This document shows, piece by piece, positions 1 through 13,100 of a stretch of 64,000 nucleotides of DNA. The stretch comes from Glossina fuscipes (taxonomy: Eukaryota > Arthropoda > Insecta > Diptera > Glossinidae): NCBI RefSeq assembly GCF_014805625.2, contig NW_023998564.1:2300257-2364256 (forward strand), in the 5' to 3' direction. The position numbers and the translations under genes are program-made. The stretch's first letter is position 1, and each line of letters opens with the position of its first letter. A model generated the notes under the pieces. It was not told where the DNA came from. It worked only from the letters and a program-made list of their open reading frames with translations, and made no database searches.

Positions 1-1832
1 GCAATTCCTATGTACGACTGGCTTATTAAAGGTAAATCTTCTTTAAAAATAAATGAAAGAACTTTCCGCAATACCAATTTTTAATTTCATCATGAATCTT
101 ATTATCATATCTCTATTATAGCTGTTCTAACAAAAAAGAGTTCACTTTAACTTTTATTTAAGGAAAATAGGCATTAAATGAAAACTTCCAACAAAGTTTT
201 TATGTTAAAGAGCAGAAGCCAATCTAATAAGTAAAGAAAATGCTTGAATACGTTCGAAAATCTTTCTCATATCCACCCATGTTAGGATAAGTCGAAAAGA
301 AAACGAATAATTTTGCTTTTTTTTTAAATAATCGCTAACTCATTTAAAATATGTAAACATTAGTGCAAGCATGAAATTCTGTAAGAAATTGTTTCATTTT
401 AAAATAATTTCGTAGTGGAGCCATTGTGTGACGATCTGCTTGGCGGATGATAACGTCTTGCTCAAAATACACATTGTCCTTTGGGCGACATCTTTATTAA
501 TGGCAGCCGTCGAATCCGCAACGTATCCGAAAAAGTCTGATTCAATTAAACCGCCAAAGTTCTTACTGAATCAAACTGTCACTAATTGCGAATGAAGGAA
601 TGGAGGTTATTGGGCTGTTTCTATTGAATTTTCGAAGCTTTAAATGCGAAATTTTTTCAATTTTATATGTGCGCAAATTAGCCTCCATCACTTGGAACAG
701 TTAAGAGTCCAGATATTATGCAAAATTTAAAATAGCATTTGGGTTTGAAAGATGGACAGCAAGGTATAAAGGTATAAAGCGAAGTGATAAGTCAACTTCT
801 TCGATTTTAAAACACTTAACTTTCTTTGTATATCTAAAAGTGCAAGTTTACACGGGTAATGAGTACATTAGCTTGTTTTTGCTTTGCCGCTGGCCATGCC
901 TATGTGACTTCCAGTGCTGCTCTTCCAGTCCGGCTTCAAGTAACTGAGTAAAATGAACGGAATTTTGCATTCACTTGCGACACTCGGATTAGAACACCAG
1001 CATTAGCCTCTTGCAAATATCTCGTTTGCTCGTGGAAGTTCTATTTAAATCATTGAGCGGTTCGTTTGGTCCGGTGCTTGATTCGTATAGACCAAAATGC
1101 ATTCCTTGGATAACACTCGGTTTTCTCGGTTGGGTTTGGTATGTCAACGTTCACCCTATAAGACTTGCATAACTTTTGTACATTTTCATTCCAGTAATTC
1201 TTGACATGCGTTGTAGATAAACTTTAAATCGACATCATTGAAATATTGTTTAAAAAAAATGTAATATTTATTTTTTGGATGTTCTTGCAGGCAAATTTCG
1301 CACGTTCTAAAACTTAGGTAAATTTCAGATAAATGTATGACATTTCAATCTTTTATTACAATATAAGCATTTCAACAAACGGCGGATAAACTTTGCCTGT
1401 TGAAGTGACTTACAATCTCTAATAATCGCATGGCACATCTGGTAGGTACTTGGAAATGACACAAACCAAGAGAGATAAACGCATGTGCTTTTCTTTCGAG
1501 AATAGGAAGGAATAGATGGAAATGAGGACCACGGTCAACGACTAAGGGCAAATGCATAAATATTTGATAGGAAATATACTTATATTTATTTCCCTCTCTC
1601 TAACGAATTCTTTTTCACAATTTTTTTAACAGGGGAAAGCGTTTCAAAGCGATTGACATGAGACGTCAACCATTTTTTCTAAATTTATTTTTTCATACCA
1701 ATATTTTCAAATCATTCTATCCCTTTAACTATAGGACGAGAGAAAGAAATTTTAAATACAATTTAAAGTCAATCGATTGAGAATGTTGAGAAGTAAGTTA
1801 AAACATAGATTCTCTTAAAAAATGCCTTGTAT
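1..1832. other. No gene recognised; two less AT-rich islands
   Basis: AT-rich non-coding DNA. Two islands, about 415-600 and 850-1150, have clearly higher GC than their surroundings and hold open frames of about 40-60 codons on both strands. I could not link any of them to a known family. They could be decayed transposon pieces or regulatory DNA. Confidence 0.5.
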
Positions 1833-1917
1833 TCATCCCTTTCTCTTTCCTCCCTGATTGTCATTCTGTTACACTTACAAGCAACATCACCTGATTGATT
1901 GGTCATATGAAAAATCT
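1833..1917 (+). repeat. SINE family B, 3' fragment
   Basis: A pyrimidine-rich segment (CCCTTTCTCTTTCCTCCCTG) followed by CTGATTGATTGGTCATATGA and an A-run. The same order is seen at the 3' ends of the copies near 34.5, 45.8 and 60.6 kb. The tRNA-like head is missing, as expected for a 5'-truncated copy. Confidence 0.5.
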
Positions 1918-4900
1918 TTTTGTGATCGATTGTCAAAAAAGTATCCCCAGTTTGCTACTCATAAGACAGTGGCATTTCTTAAGAGATACCCCAGGTATGT
2001 TTCTAAATATTTTAAATAAAATAACCACCTCATCATGCAATAGTAAAATAAACACAGCTCCTTTTTTTTGTTAAATTGCCACCTTTCCACCCTTCCCTTA
2101 AGTGCAATATACCATTAAATTGCGCGTCGGATAGAAAAGTTTATCAAAATCGTACAATTTTGGGTAAGCATTTTTATCTATAAATACAAAGAAAACGATA
2201 GAGAGGATGTAGCAGAATGTTGTCGTGAAACCTAATATAAGTTACTATAAAATCATTAAACGGAGACGGTAAGCAAGTAAGCAAGCAAGCGAATAAGCAA
2301 GCAAAGCGATAGAGGAATCAGAAATCTCTTCTGACAATGTGACGATTCCAAGCAACCAATCAATACAATTATTATTTCGACAATTTATCAATTGCATTCT
2401 TTACGGTTAATAGCAAGAAGAGAACAATGCAATGAAATTGCTTACGAGTACGTACACGTAAAGGCAGAAAAGTATAGTTCAATGGGGAATTCTTCTTTTG
2501 GTGCCTGCAAAGAGCACCATATAGACTTCGAGTTTTTTTTTTTTTCTTTTTTTTTTTTTGTGTTACACACATTCCGCCTTCTCACCGCGTTCCACTTTAA
2601 CAATCGATTTGCTTGACATGCTTGTAGTGGAATTTACTGCAGCATCGAATGTATTGAATGTATTAAAATGCTCGGGGTACACACCATACACGTAAGTAAG
2701 TGTACATGTTTCAGTCTGCATAGCAAAGAAGGGCTTTTGTTTATTTCATTGAACCAAACATAATTCTGAGCTGTTTCTCAATATATTCGGCCCTTGACAA
2801 TTGAATTTCTTTTATTTTTTTTATTTTTTTTTTGGTTTCTCTTTCTTTCCTTTCTTCATTGTTTAGCAAAAAATAAAATTGAATTGTGTGGAATTCATGC
2901 CAGCATACGGTAAGAATTTTACCGGCCAGTTTTCTACTCGCCGCCAGACTCTGCACCGGTCACTTGTTTATTTGTTTTATGTGTACTGCATATTTGTTAA
3001 ATCTCTAGAGAGTTCAGAGAACAACGGAGACAAAGAGAGAAGGAGAAGAAGAGACACTGTATTGGTTTTTGTTATTGAAGCTGCTGCTGTTGTTGTTGAT
3101 GATATTTTGCAGAAGCATTTCGCAATTCTTACTTCTCCGCCTCCTTAAAATTCGTTCCTTGCTTTTGGGTATTTTAGAATATTTTTTTGCAAAAGTATTT
3201 CATGTGCTTTTTTCTTCTTTACTCCATCAGAATTGTAAATTTTTCAAAATTTAACCCTAAAGTAAAATAAATTTGATTATTTATGACATTGTAAACAATT
3301 TCACTTATGTATAATGTTATTTTCTTGGTGATCTTATGAACCCAGACGAGCCTGATTTCCCCGCGTTATAAATTCATATATGATATTATAATTTACTGGT
3401 GGCAGGAATGTATGCGAATACCTTAACGGTTGAAAGAAAAAAAAAAAAAAACTAAAAGACTTTGGTTGAAAGCACAAAATTGCAACAAGATTGGAAAATT
3501 TTTGTTCAAAATCAGGAATTTAATAAAATTTATTAACAAGCTTTTAAGTTAAAAAAAGTGAAATTTGTTTTCGATAACTTTTAACACATTCTGATCTGGT
3601 CCGGGATGCGCGAGAATGCATACACTGGCACAAAATCATAATTGAGGCCAAAGAAGTTAAAACCTTGTTTTTGCTTGGATTGGAATCAGGACGGTTCATA
3701 ACGCTCAATCGATTTAGTATTATGCTAATTAGCATCGCATGCCTGGAATGCGTGTTTGATACGTATGTTTCAAACGAAATGCCAAAACTACTTTATCTTG
3801 GCCTTCGTTAAGGAATATGAAGGAGATATCAGGAGAAAGTAAGGACGCATAAAATCTGGCCAATATAAAATGTAAATAAGTAAGAGAGTCTATGTGTATA
3901 TGTGACCTAAAAATGCAATCAACGAACGTTTTTCAATGCAATTCCGAAAAATTATAAGAGAAGCTTGTATGCTCACGAACAACACGGGCTCCATCTATGT
4001 AACACAATGTATCAATGATATATTAATCCTTGAGTGCACATGCAGCACGTAAACAACATGCAATCTCTACCTACACGTATGCACTTCCGTGCCTACGGTA
4101 GTTTACGCAACGGTCCACACTTGTGCTTCAATCCGAGCAAAGGAGTTGGCAAATTTTTCAATTTTATTGTATTTGACGTCTTTGTATACGAACTTATATG
4201 TATATATATATATATATATATGCACAACTTAAACTTACACTTATTCACAATATTAAATGATAGCTATTCAATACAGTTAGTGCTGTATCTACAATTCAAT
4301 TGAAAAAATACGTAATTTGCAATTCTGTTTTTTGTTTTCCTTTTTTTTTTTCTGCTTTTGTTAGTAAATTCTTTATTTTGACTACGTAGATGAAACTGCT
4401 GCGTATAGCCAAGTATGTGCATATAAAAATCAGTTATTTATTTATCTTTCTATCGGAATTAACTTTAGCAAATGACTAACTCTCCGAAAGAAAAAGATCA
4501 TTTCCGTTGAAATCTCATATTTTAAGTTTCTCGGAAATAACACATTTCTTTTATTGCGTTATTTTCTTTTTTACTTTTAATACTCTTTTTGTTTACCCTG
4601 AATAGTTTCTATTTCGTCAATTAGTTTTCTTGTTTCTTCTTTTTTCGCATTTAGTTTATTGCCGAAAGGTATATATGCAGTAAAGATTCCTTTGAAACTG
4701 TATTTGCAAAAAAAAATTTTTTTTATTCCCATACGAAAGGATCAATGCAATAAAATAACAAAAAAAAAATCCATTGGAGGAAAACTTTTGCTTTGTATTG
4801 TACGTTGATAAGATGTGTTAGTAATAAAATTCATCATTTTACGTATTTTCAAATTGATGGCAAATTATACGATTGTCTAGGCAGGTGGGCGTGAAAGAGT

Positions 4901-5834
4901 GTGCAGCGTAAAGAAATGTAAACGAAGTGCCAGTAATTTCACTACATTACAAATTAGAAAAAAGTATATACGATTAGAGGAGGGAAAGTACATAGGAAAG
5001 AGGAAATTTACAGGTTTAGAAAGGGAAAAATATACATGTTTTGAAGCGAATCCGGAGTACAAGGAGACTTCCGCATTCGTTGATTTGCCGGCGCTTACTG
5101 CTAAATGCTGCACACAAAATGTAAATGAATATGCATTCTGTGATAATGAATATTAATAACATGTGCGCTAGAATATATTGAACTCATAAAAGGTTAGTAA
5201 AATTGTTAAAAGTGTAAATAGTCTAGGTGTCAATGTGAGTATGAGGCGAATGGATGCCATGATTATCTGACAACTGAAAAGTTATTTTGTCTTCTTTAAT
5301 GTTTTTTCCATCGTGGATGTTACCAGTGACCAACAAGTACAGCTTATTGAAATTCTCGACAATGTGAACACGTAATTTATGCCAGTTGTTCTGCAAACAC
5401 CTAATTGTAACTAAGTGTAAATACAATTATACACTGAGCATTGTGAAGCTTTATAATGTTTTATCTGTATGCGATAATTGTGTTGTTAACAGTTGCGTTT
5501 TTACTTGTGCGTGAATGAATTCGCACATAAACACAAACACTCAAAATAATTAACAAAATTATAACTGGCTGTGTCCGAATCTTCTATTATCATATCTCTT
5601 GTCTAACAAAAACAAATAAAAGAAAGAATTTCTACACTTTACAACGAGAATGGACGAGTGGACGATTTCTCCATTTTTCTGCAATACTGTAAGACCGCGT
5701 ATAGAATACAGAAGGATATTTTGCTTTTGTTTCTGTTGCATATGAAGAGGAGCGAGCAAATGACGCATAGAACAGAATGCTTAGGCCTTACACGTGTCCT
5801 TTTACCGATTTAGGTCATTTTCAATACCATTCTA
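1918..5834. other. Non-coding AT-rich region with simple repeats
   Basis: No supported gene. It contains an AAGC-type simple repeat around 2270-2315, T-runs near 2530-2565, an A-run near 3437-3451 and a (TA)n tract at 4196-4222. The short open frames here run through low-complexity sequence (for example poly-Phe or Lys runs) and are not credible proteins. Confidence 0.5.
4196..4222. repeat. (TA)n microsatellite
   Basis: Essentially uninterrupted TA dinucleotides, ending in TATGCAC. Confidence 0.9.
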
Positions 5835-6210
5835 TGCGTAAGAACTTTCTTTTTACTAAATTTGAAGCCGATATCTTAATTTTTACGAGTGGCACAATGT
5901 TTACCACGGACACGCAAAGGCCGACAGACAGACTTGCACACAAGCGGACTGCCAAAAATTTGCATTTACAGGCAGACGGACTTGCAGACGGATTCCCTTA
6001 CAGGTAGCTGGACTTTCCGACATACGAACTATCAGATGAGCGCAGTTACAGGCGGTCAAACTAGTAGATAGATGGACTTACAGACGGACGGACCTACAGA
6101 AAAACGAATGGACGGACATGACCAAATCGGCGAGAGCATGTCTATATCTGGGCATTACAAATGTTTTGATAAAATGAGTATACCCTAGCCTCTCGATGGT
6201 ATAAAATTCT
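5835..6210 (-). repeat. Dispersed repeat D (minus orientation) with expanded GGAC-rich minisatellite
   Basis: One copy of a non-coding family found many times in this window. In its forward sense it reads TACCCT, then a GATCGATTCAGAA-like motif, then GTCCGTCTGTC, then a less conserved body. This copy is inverted and ends in GAGTATACCCTAGCC near 6190. Its GACAGACGGAC part is expanded between about 5917 and 6115 into roughly ten degenerate units of about 16 bp resembling TTACAGGCGGACGGAC. Open frames across it are by-products of the repeat. Confidence 0.7.
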
Positions 6211-7189
6211 ATCGGACTATAAAAACTCACCCAAAAATTACACAATTCGTAAATATAACGTTGCATGCTTCTGCCCATGCAAACCTGTAAATCGTGTGTA
6301 CGTTATTTAAGCCATAGTTGATGTGTATCACAATAAATAAATTCGCGGCACACGTACGTATAAACTTTAAGTTCTTTAGTTGCTGCTGCTTTCAAATTTT
6401 TTTGAATTCCATTGCCAACTCCAAACAAAAGTCTAGGTTATCGAAATATATGTGCGGATATAACACAAGTATTTTTGCACTCATCACACGGCGTACGTTA
6501 AATAAAAAATATAGGCACTCTACCCATACCCGAATACGAAATGTAGAGATGTATATACATTTGCAACTATATACATATATATCTATTATATACGATTTTT
6601 GAAAACTGAAGTCGATTTAATTATTGTCCTGTGCATGACTGGCCCATTGTCTCGCCAATTAACGAAAAACGTTGTCTATAACACGTTTTATGTTTTGCAT
6701 TCTAAATAATTGCTTCTTCCCCACGTCAAGTAAGGGTAAAAAGTTAGCAACGGTCATGAAAAGGTTCGGCTATTGCTAGTAACATTTTCACCGTAACCAA
6801 CATGTCGCCAGGAGGTGTCTTTGTTCAATAACAATGTTCGTAAATTGCAATATATTTTGGCGTCAGAGTTTACTGAACATTGTTTGGATATGTAAGTCTG
6901 TAGTAGTAGTCTGGAATCGAAAATCAATTCTTGAAAACGTCGAAGTCTATTTATAAGTTTACCTAAAATCTAATTCGAGAACGAATATAATCCCGTATGG
7001 TAATGATGCACCCAAAAACGAAGACAAATAGTCAAGTTAAACTGAACAAATATCAAAAATATTTTATTTTCTAACTTGACACAGTTGCGACAGATATATG
7101 CGTAAAATTTCACAATATAAACATTATTAGCGGTTCAGGTGCGTTTGGTTTTGTACGAAACAGAAAGTATTCTCTCCGATTTTAAATTG
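6211..7189. other. Non-coding, nothing recognised
   Basis: AT-rich sequence without a recognisable gene or repeat; a short TA-rich stretch lies near 6570-6600. Confidence 0.4.
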
Positions 7190-7397
7190 TATGATTTTGT
7201 TGAGCAATGATTCGGTCATGAAACGCATTACAGAATATGATACACGGAAAAAAAGCATTAAATTGAGCGAATATCGTGCAAAAGGTGAGCCAAGATAGAA
7301 AAAGCCGCGCCAAATCGCTCAAAAACCAAGCTGATGTTAATAGTTTTCTTCGATCAACATGATGTTGTGCAGTAGGAATTCCTTTTGCCGGGCCCAA
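7190..7397 (+). pseudogene. mariner-family transposase fragment (middle of catalytic region)
   Basis: Read on the plus strand with one frameshift, this gives the pattern of a mariner transposase core: a degraded TGDES-like start, GEPR-x-KKPRQ (the conserved GxPRPKKARQSRS region), then KLMLIVFFD with the catalytic-region FFD motif, and then EFLLPGPT (usually HHEFLPxGxTVN). At least two in-frame stops and one frameshift are present. It lacks the N-terminal DNA-binding domain, the C-terminal end and both terminal repeats, so it is a dead fragment. It is the same lineage as the fragment at 49.5-49.8 kb. Confidence 0.7.
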
Positions 7398-8177
7398 CTA
7401 GTAACTACAAATATTATTTGAATTTTAAAAAGGAAAAAAATAATTTGATTTTAGTTTTTGATACAACAGTATTAAATAGAGTAGTAGTATGGTAGTATCT
7501 GTCGCCTTAAAAACGTCAAAAAGCTCATTACATGGCCAACGCCAATCTAAGAATATTTGTTGTTTTGAGATTCCCATATATCCAGATACCCATAGCGCGA
7601 CGTCGGCACACTTGCGGTTCAACAAAAAAGCTAATGATTTAAAGGACTCACACTAACACCAACATAGCTTTCTTATTGAACTTATGCATCATATCGAGGG
7701 CAGTATATGTAGCACTAGGATATTGTTAATTAGTCAGATTGTTCTCTCTGTCAAGTGAGTCCATCAGCCGAGAAAAAATATACATATTATTATTATTATA
7801 ATTTTAAACTAATGAAATAAATACTTAGACTAAAATAAAAGAAGACGTTGAGCACTAGCGGCACAGGCAATCGGCTCTAATATAAATAAATGTACTTTAG
7901 ATAATGAGCTTAGTAGTATTAATAAAGTAATATATAGAATTGATATTCTTTCTCTTGCTTTATAGTAAGAGTTTGTCCACAACAGCAGATTGGGGAAGAA
8001 GACTTCTTTAGGATCCATTGGTGAGTTGCAATTGTATGACCAAGGCGACTGCTCAAAGATTTTTGGATCTTGGTTTTCTCAACATTAGTTGGATATATAG
8101 GTGGAGTTAATTGAGGGTTAATGGAAGAGTAGTGTTAATGATGGTATTGGAAAGTTTCTTCTGCAATTTTCTCTTTA
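7398..8177. other. Non-coding; unidentified minus-strand open stretch beside the gap
   Basis: Mostly AT-rich. On the minus strand, roughly 8130-7920, there is an open frame without a stop of about 65 codons, containing PPIYPTNVEK and SSRLGHTIATHQW. I do not recognise it. It runs toward the assembly gap, so it could be part of an interrupted element or exon. Confidence 0.3.
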
Positions 8178-8998
8178 NNNNNNNNNNNNNNNNNNNNNNN
8201 NNNNNNNNNNNNNNNNNNNNNNNNNNNNNNNNNNNNNNNNNNNNNNNNNNNNNNNNNNNNNNNNNNNNNNNNNNNNNNNNNNNNNNNNNNNNNNNNNNNN
8301 NNNNNNNNNNNNNNNNNNNNNNNNNNNNNNNNNNNNNNNNNNNNNNNNNNNNNNNNNNNNNNNNNNNNNNNNNNNNNNNNNNNNNNNNNNNNNNNNNNNN
8401 NNNNNNNNNNNNNNNNNNNNNNNNNNNNNNNNNNNNNNNNNNNNNNNNNNNNNNNNNNNNNNNNNNNNNNNNNNNNNNNNNNNNNNNNNNNNNNNNNNNN
8501 NNNNNNNNNNNNNNNNNNNNNNNNNNNNNNNNNNNNNNNNNNNNNNNNNNNNNNNNNNNNNNNNNNNNNNNNNNNNNNNNNNNNNNNNNNNNNNNNNNNN
8601 NNNNNNNNNNNNNNNNNNNNNNNNNNNNNNNNNNNNNNNNNNNNNNNNNNNNNNNNNNNNNNNNNNNNNNNNNNNNNNNNNNNNNNNNNNNNNNNNNNNN
8701 NNNNNNNNNNNNNNNNNNNNNNNNNNNNNNNNNNNNNNNNNNNNNNNNNNNNNNNNNNNNNNNNNNNNNNNNNNNNNNNNNNNNNNNNNNNNNNNNNNNN
8801 NNNNNNNNNNNNNNNNNNNNNNNNNNNNNNNNNNNNNNNNNNNNNNNNNNNNNNNNNNNNNNNNNNNNNNNNNNNNNNNNNNNNNNNNNNNNNNNNNNNN
8901 NNNNNNNNNNNNNNNNNNNNNNNNNNNNNNNNNNNNNNNNNNNNNNNNNNNNNNNNNNNNNNNNNNNNNNNNNNNNNNNNNNNNNNNNNNNNNNNNNN
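8178..8998. other. Assembly gap (821 N)
   Basis: A continuous run of N. Long open frames across it are artefacts of translating N. It separates the I-clade LINE on the right from unidentified sequence on the left and could hide an exon. Confidence 1.
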
Positions 8999-9077
8999 TA
9001 ACACCAAAAGAGCGGAAAATTTTTAAGAGAATGTTCAATTCCTTAGCGACGTACAAAGAATAGTCAATTGCAGATGG

Positions 9078-10141
9078 TCACTTTGGAATTTTCTTCGCAA
9101 TAATAATCTTTCTCACTTCATCACTGAGAATAGATTTGTTTGAATTAAGAAGCTTGGGGACTATTTTGGCTTTTAACTCATAAAGTCTATTTTCTAAAGT
9201 TGGGAGACCAGTTTCAATTGTAATATTATTTATGGGCGTCGTCCGAAAAGCATAACAACTTGCTCTGACGGCTTGGTGACAGACCGGTTTAAAGATGTTG
9301 ATATTATATTATATATGCCGTAAATTATCAAAGCATAGTCAATAAGCAATAGTGTTAATATGCGCATGGCTTCTCCAAGCAACGTACTGTATGAAATTAA
9401 CCCTTGTTAAAATAGAGTTTTTTAATCGAAGACAGTGTGCTTTCAGGATGTTGATTGCCTTCGTGCTATCTTTTTCTTTTGTAAAAATGTATACATCGTC
9501 TGCGTAGAGGCAATGTTCCACTCTTGGTGCACGGCAAAGAATTTTGCTAATTTCGTTTAAGGCAATCTGGAAAAGCGTGACAGAGAGAGGAGATCCTTGC
9601 GGAATGCCATTCTTTAGCGGAAAGGAATCAGAAAGATGATTGTTGATTCTAACTTTGAACCGCCGATGCGACATGAATGATTTGATGTAGTTGAAGAATT
9701 TGGGTCCAACATTCCATGATTTCAAGAGTCTTAAGATAACATGAATACCAACTCTGTCAAATGCTTTTTCGAAATCAATTGAGAGAATTGTTACGTGATT
9801 TCGTTCGGAAATTGCTTTGCTTGTGAAATAATCAATATGTAACAGAGCGTCGATGCACCCTCTACCCCGCTTGAAACCAACTTGTTGCTTTGTTATCAGG
9901 TTCTTGGACTCGTTTGAGAGGCAACATAAAAGAGAGATTGGACGATAATCCGATGCGATGGAGACATTTTTGAAACTTTGGAGTTGGAACAACTGCTGCC
10001 AGTTTCCACATGTAGAATATATGGCCAGTCAAAAATACCGTATTATATAGGTCCAGTAATCTCTCTTTACTTGAATTAGACAGCGCACTGATCATTTGGT
10101 AGGAGATACGGTCTAGACCAGGTGTCCTCCCCTTCGATTTG
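9078..10141 (-). pseudogene. I-clade non-LTR retrotransposon reverse transcriptase (5'- and probably 3'-truncated, frameshifted)
   Basis: Minus-strand reverse-transcriptase remnant, here spread over three reading frames. From the 5' side it shows TPGLDRISY (RT block 0/1), then TGHI..WKLAAVVPTPK, then DYRPISLLCC, GFKRGRGCIDALL, LSIDFEKAFDRVG, NGIPQGSPLSVTLF and the catalytic YADD. A shifted frame (about 9290-9078) holds the thumb/connector (KPVCHQAVRA, FRTTPINN, TGLPTLENR). The spacing, together with KAFDRVG and GIPQGSPLSV, matches the I-factor clade rather than CR1 or jockey. No endonuclease, ORF1 or clear RNase H is seen. The gap begins about 80 bp downstream of the last coding remnant. The copy is inactive. 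Confidence 0.85.
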
Positions 10142-13100
10142 GAGAGATAACTTTAAATATACATAAATTATGACTTAAGCAGTTCAGCCATATCTATGCA
10201 TTTTTTTCTTCATACAATTTTCATTTTCTTTCAATTATGGTTTTAAGGTTGCTGTGAAAAATTTTTGTTATGTAAAATTTTGTGTCTACAATTTAACGTT
10301 AAGGCTGCTTCTTGCTACCATCAATTTATCACTTGCTAAAACAAAAAGAAACGAAAATTATGATAATCTGACTATATTCTTTTAATCCTTCACGTGTTTG
10401 TTAGAGTCCCGTATTTTCCTTTCTTCTTTTTCTCTGTTTTTTTGATCGGGAATTGTGTCCTTTTTCCTTTTATTATAATATTTCAACGTCTGTTGCAATT
10501 TAATTTAGCTAATTAAATTTGAAAACACTTGAAATTGTCTGGAAAATTTTAACTCGATTCTCTACATTACATGAAACGAAGCGGCAGTGGCGACTATCTA
10601 CACTTTAGAGCACATCTTAAACGAAACTATTGTAATTCATTGACAAATATGATCTTTAGACCTAAGATAATATAATCCTTATAAATATTTATACATATAT
10701 ATATATATATATGCACGCACATGCCGGTATGTATAAGTTTAGAGTTGTGGCTGTTGTATGTATATTTGTGAGCGAATGTTGATATTTGATGTCAGTTTGT
10801 AATTTATTTTCTGTTAGAACTGCTCATTAAGCTTGAAATAAAATTAATATTTAGTATAAATTTTTTTTTTATTTCATTTTTTCTTTTTCACAAACCAAAT
10901 GGAAGAGTCTGAGTTTAATTTGTTTTTGTCTGGTTTTATTTTAATTCATTTCGCTGAAATGAAATGTTATCCTGTTTTTTAGCAAATTTTTTTTATTTTC
11001 AAATAAACACAAAAATCATTATTTTGGGCTACTAGTAGAAAAACAAGCTACTCATCCGCTTAAAAGGGATTAATTTATGATTTCTTTAGATTTTACACTG
11101 CTTTAGTCGCTCCCACTCCTACTCTTTGCACTTTTTGTTTTGTTCTTCTTCTCTTTAGAGTTACATTGGACCGTAGTTAGATAGAGGTGGCATTATTATT
11201 ATTTATTCTTTTCTTTATATCTTCGGATAGTTGTTAACTATGCAGTCTCATCCCCTTCTTCATATGTTTTTTGTTTTTTTCTTTGGTGTGTTATTTTATA
11301 GCGTTGTTTGTTTGCGTGGTTTTATTAACTTGTTTTAACAATTTATGTATGCACATGCGTAAATGTCGTTGTAATCACTTTTTATTCACACACACCTATA
11401 TGCACATAGATATGTATTTTACATGTAATCACATATGTAGAGTCCTTTAGAGTTTTTTCGGTATTTTTCTGCTTGCTAAGCATACAAATCCTCTCTCAAA
11501 TCAAAGAGTCTCTTTACATTCATATATAAATATGTACATACGAATTAAGAATTTGTTTTGTGTCTGCATATTTCTCTTGTGTGGTACCTTATCCTTTTTA
11601 TAAAGTTAACATGATTAACGAGTACATTCAAAGACTCATGTATGTATACGTATGTATTTATGGTAACATATTTGCGCTATTTCGCACATGATGAAAATAA
11701 GCAATGATAACTTATAAGATACACGTATATAAGCGGTTTATAGCGATTTTTCGATACCTTTTTGTGCAAGCATCGAGTACAGCTGAAAGTAATTAATGTG
11801 TGGAAACTTGATTAGGGACTACAAATAATTTGAACTGTCAGCAGCAATCGTACGATAGTCAAGTGATAATCTTTTATTGGCATAAATATTGTAAAAAAGA
11901 AGAAGTGAAGAAGAATAAAGGATAAGTTTTGCAAACGAAGAAAACTTTTCTTGCGTAATTTCGAAAGTATTATTTTTAATCTAAATTTTTTGGCAAATGC
12001 TCAAATTGAGTTTGATTGGCCGTTTTCGAAACCTTTAGAACAGGAAATAGAACTTTCAGCTCACCTTTTGGAAGTTTAACGCCCAAGTCATCCTCTTTCT
12101 GCAAGCTTTAAATTGAAACCATAACTAGTGGATTTTGAGGGCAACTTGTTTATATATATGTAAATTAACAATCAATATATATACATATACTGGCATGTAT
12201 ACATATATACTGTAATGTATATATATTTCTACGTATGGATATATATATCCATATATATTTAACCTAACTTCCTCAGCTTATAGCATGTGATAAGTGATTT
12301 AAAACAATACACAAAGCTTCTTGAAGTCCCAGGCGATTAGCTTGCAAATAGAATTATAGTAATCATACGGAAGAGTTATCATTAGTTAGCGAGCTTTGCT
12401 TTTTTCGAAGTAAACATTCAAAGAGTAAGAAAACTATATTCCCCGTTGGATAGAATCTTTTAATAAGCTGGTGTACCTGGTGCACCATATTTAATAGCAA
12501 TATAGGGGAAATATCCATCCAACCAATACATAGATCATGCATTTCTAAAACCTATTTTTGTATGGGTAGTCAGCATTTTGTCAAATTAAAAATTATATTG
12601 TTATGCTTTTATTGCGAACGAAATTTTGTTCCCGATGTATTTGCTTTACAAGCTTGACATGAAGGTATTTTCAAGAAAAATTCTAAACTTGCGGCTTCAA
12701 CTAAAAACTCTACAGTTTTGAGGCTTCAATTAAGAAGACACAAAAGATTTAAAGCTTTTTAGGAAATTAACGAAAATGGTATACGAATTTAGCAAAGGCA
12801 ATAAGAAAAAATGTGAGCTTAAGTCAAAGTTGGGAGTGACTTGAACAGACTGATAAGTGAAATGCAGACGCAGGTATGTTTAAATCAATTGCAAATATAC
12901 CTAAGAGCATGTGCCTTTTTGTTACAAACATTAGCGTATCTGGTAATGTACCATCTGCGGTCCGTGTAAACGGCTAAAGTTAGAAGACCTAAGGAAATAA
13001 AAGCAAAATAATAATGAATTCTGTTTAACGTTGCTAACCATTCATTTAATTTGATTTTTTTTCTTTTCTTTGTTGCTGTTTTTAAAAAAAGTAAAATGAA

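Noticed and set aside
6721..6850. Minus-strand SWRHVGYGENV as a possible Zasp52 linker exon
   Set aside because: Similarity to the expected linker is only a few residues and there is no usable splice acceptor next to it.
8111..9056. Open frames of about 290 codons on both strands
   Set aside because: They are translations of the run of N in the assembly gap; only 7-20 real codons flank the gap.
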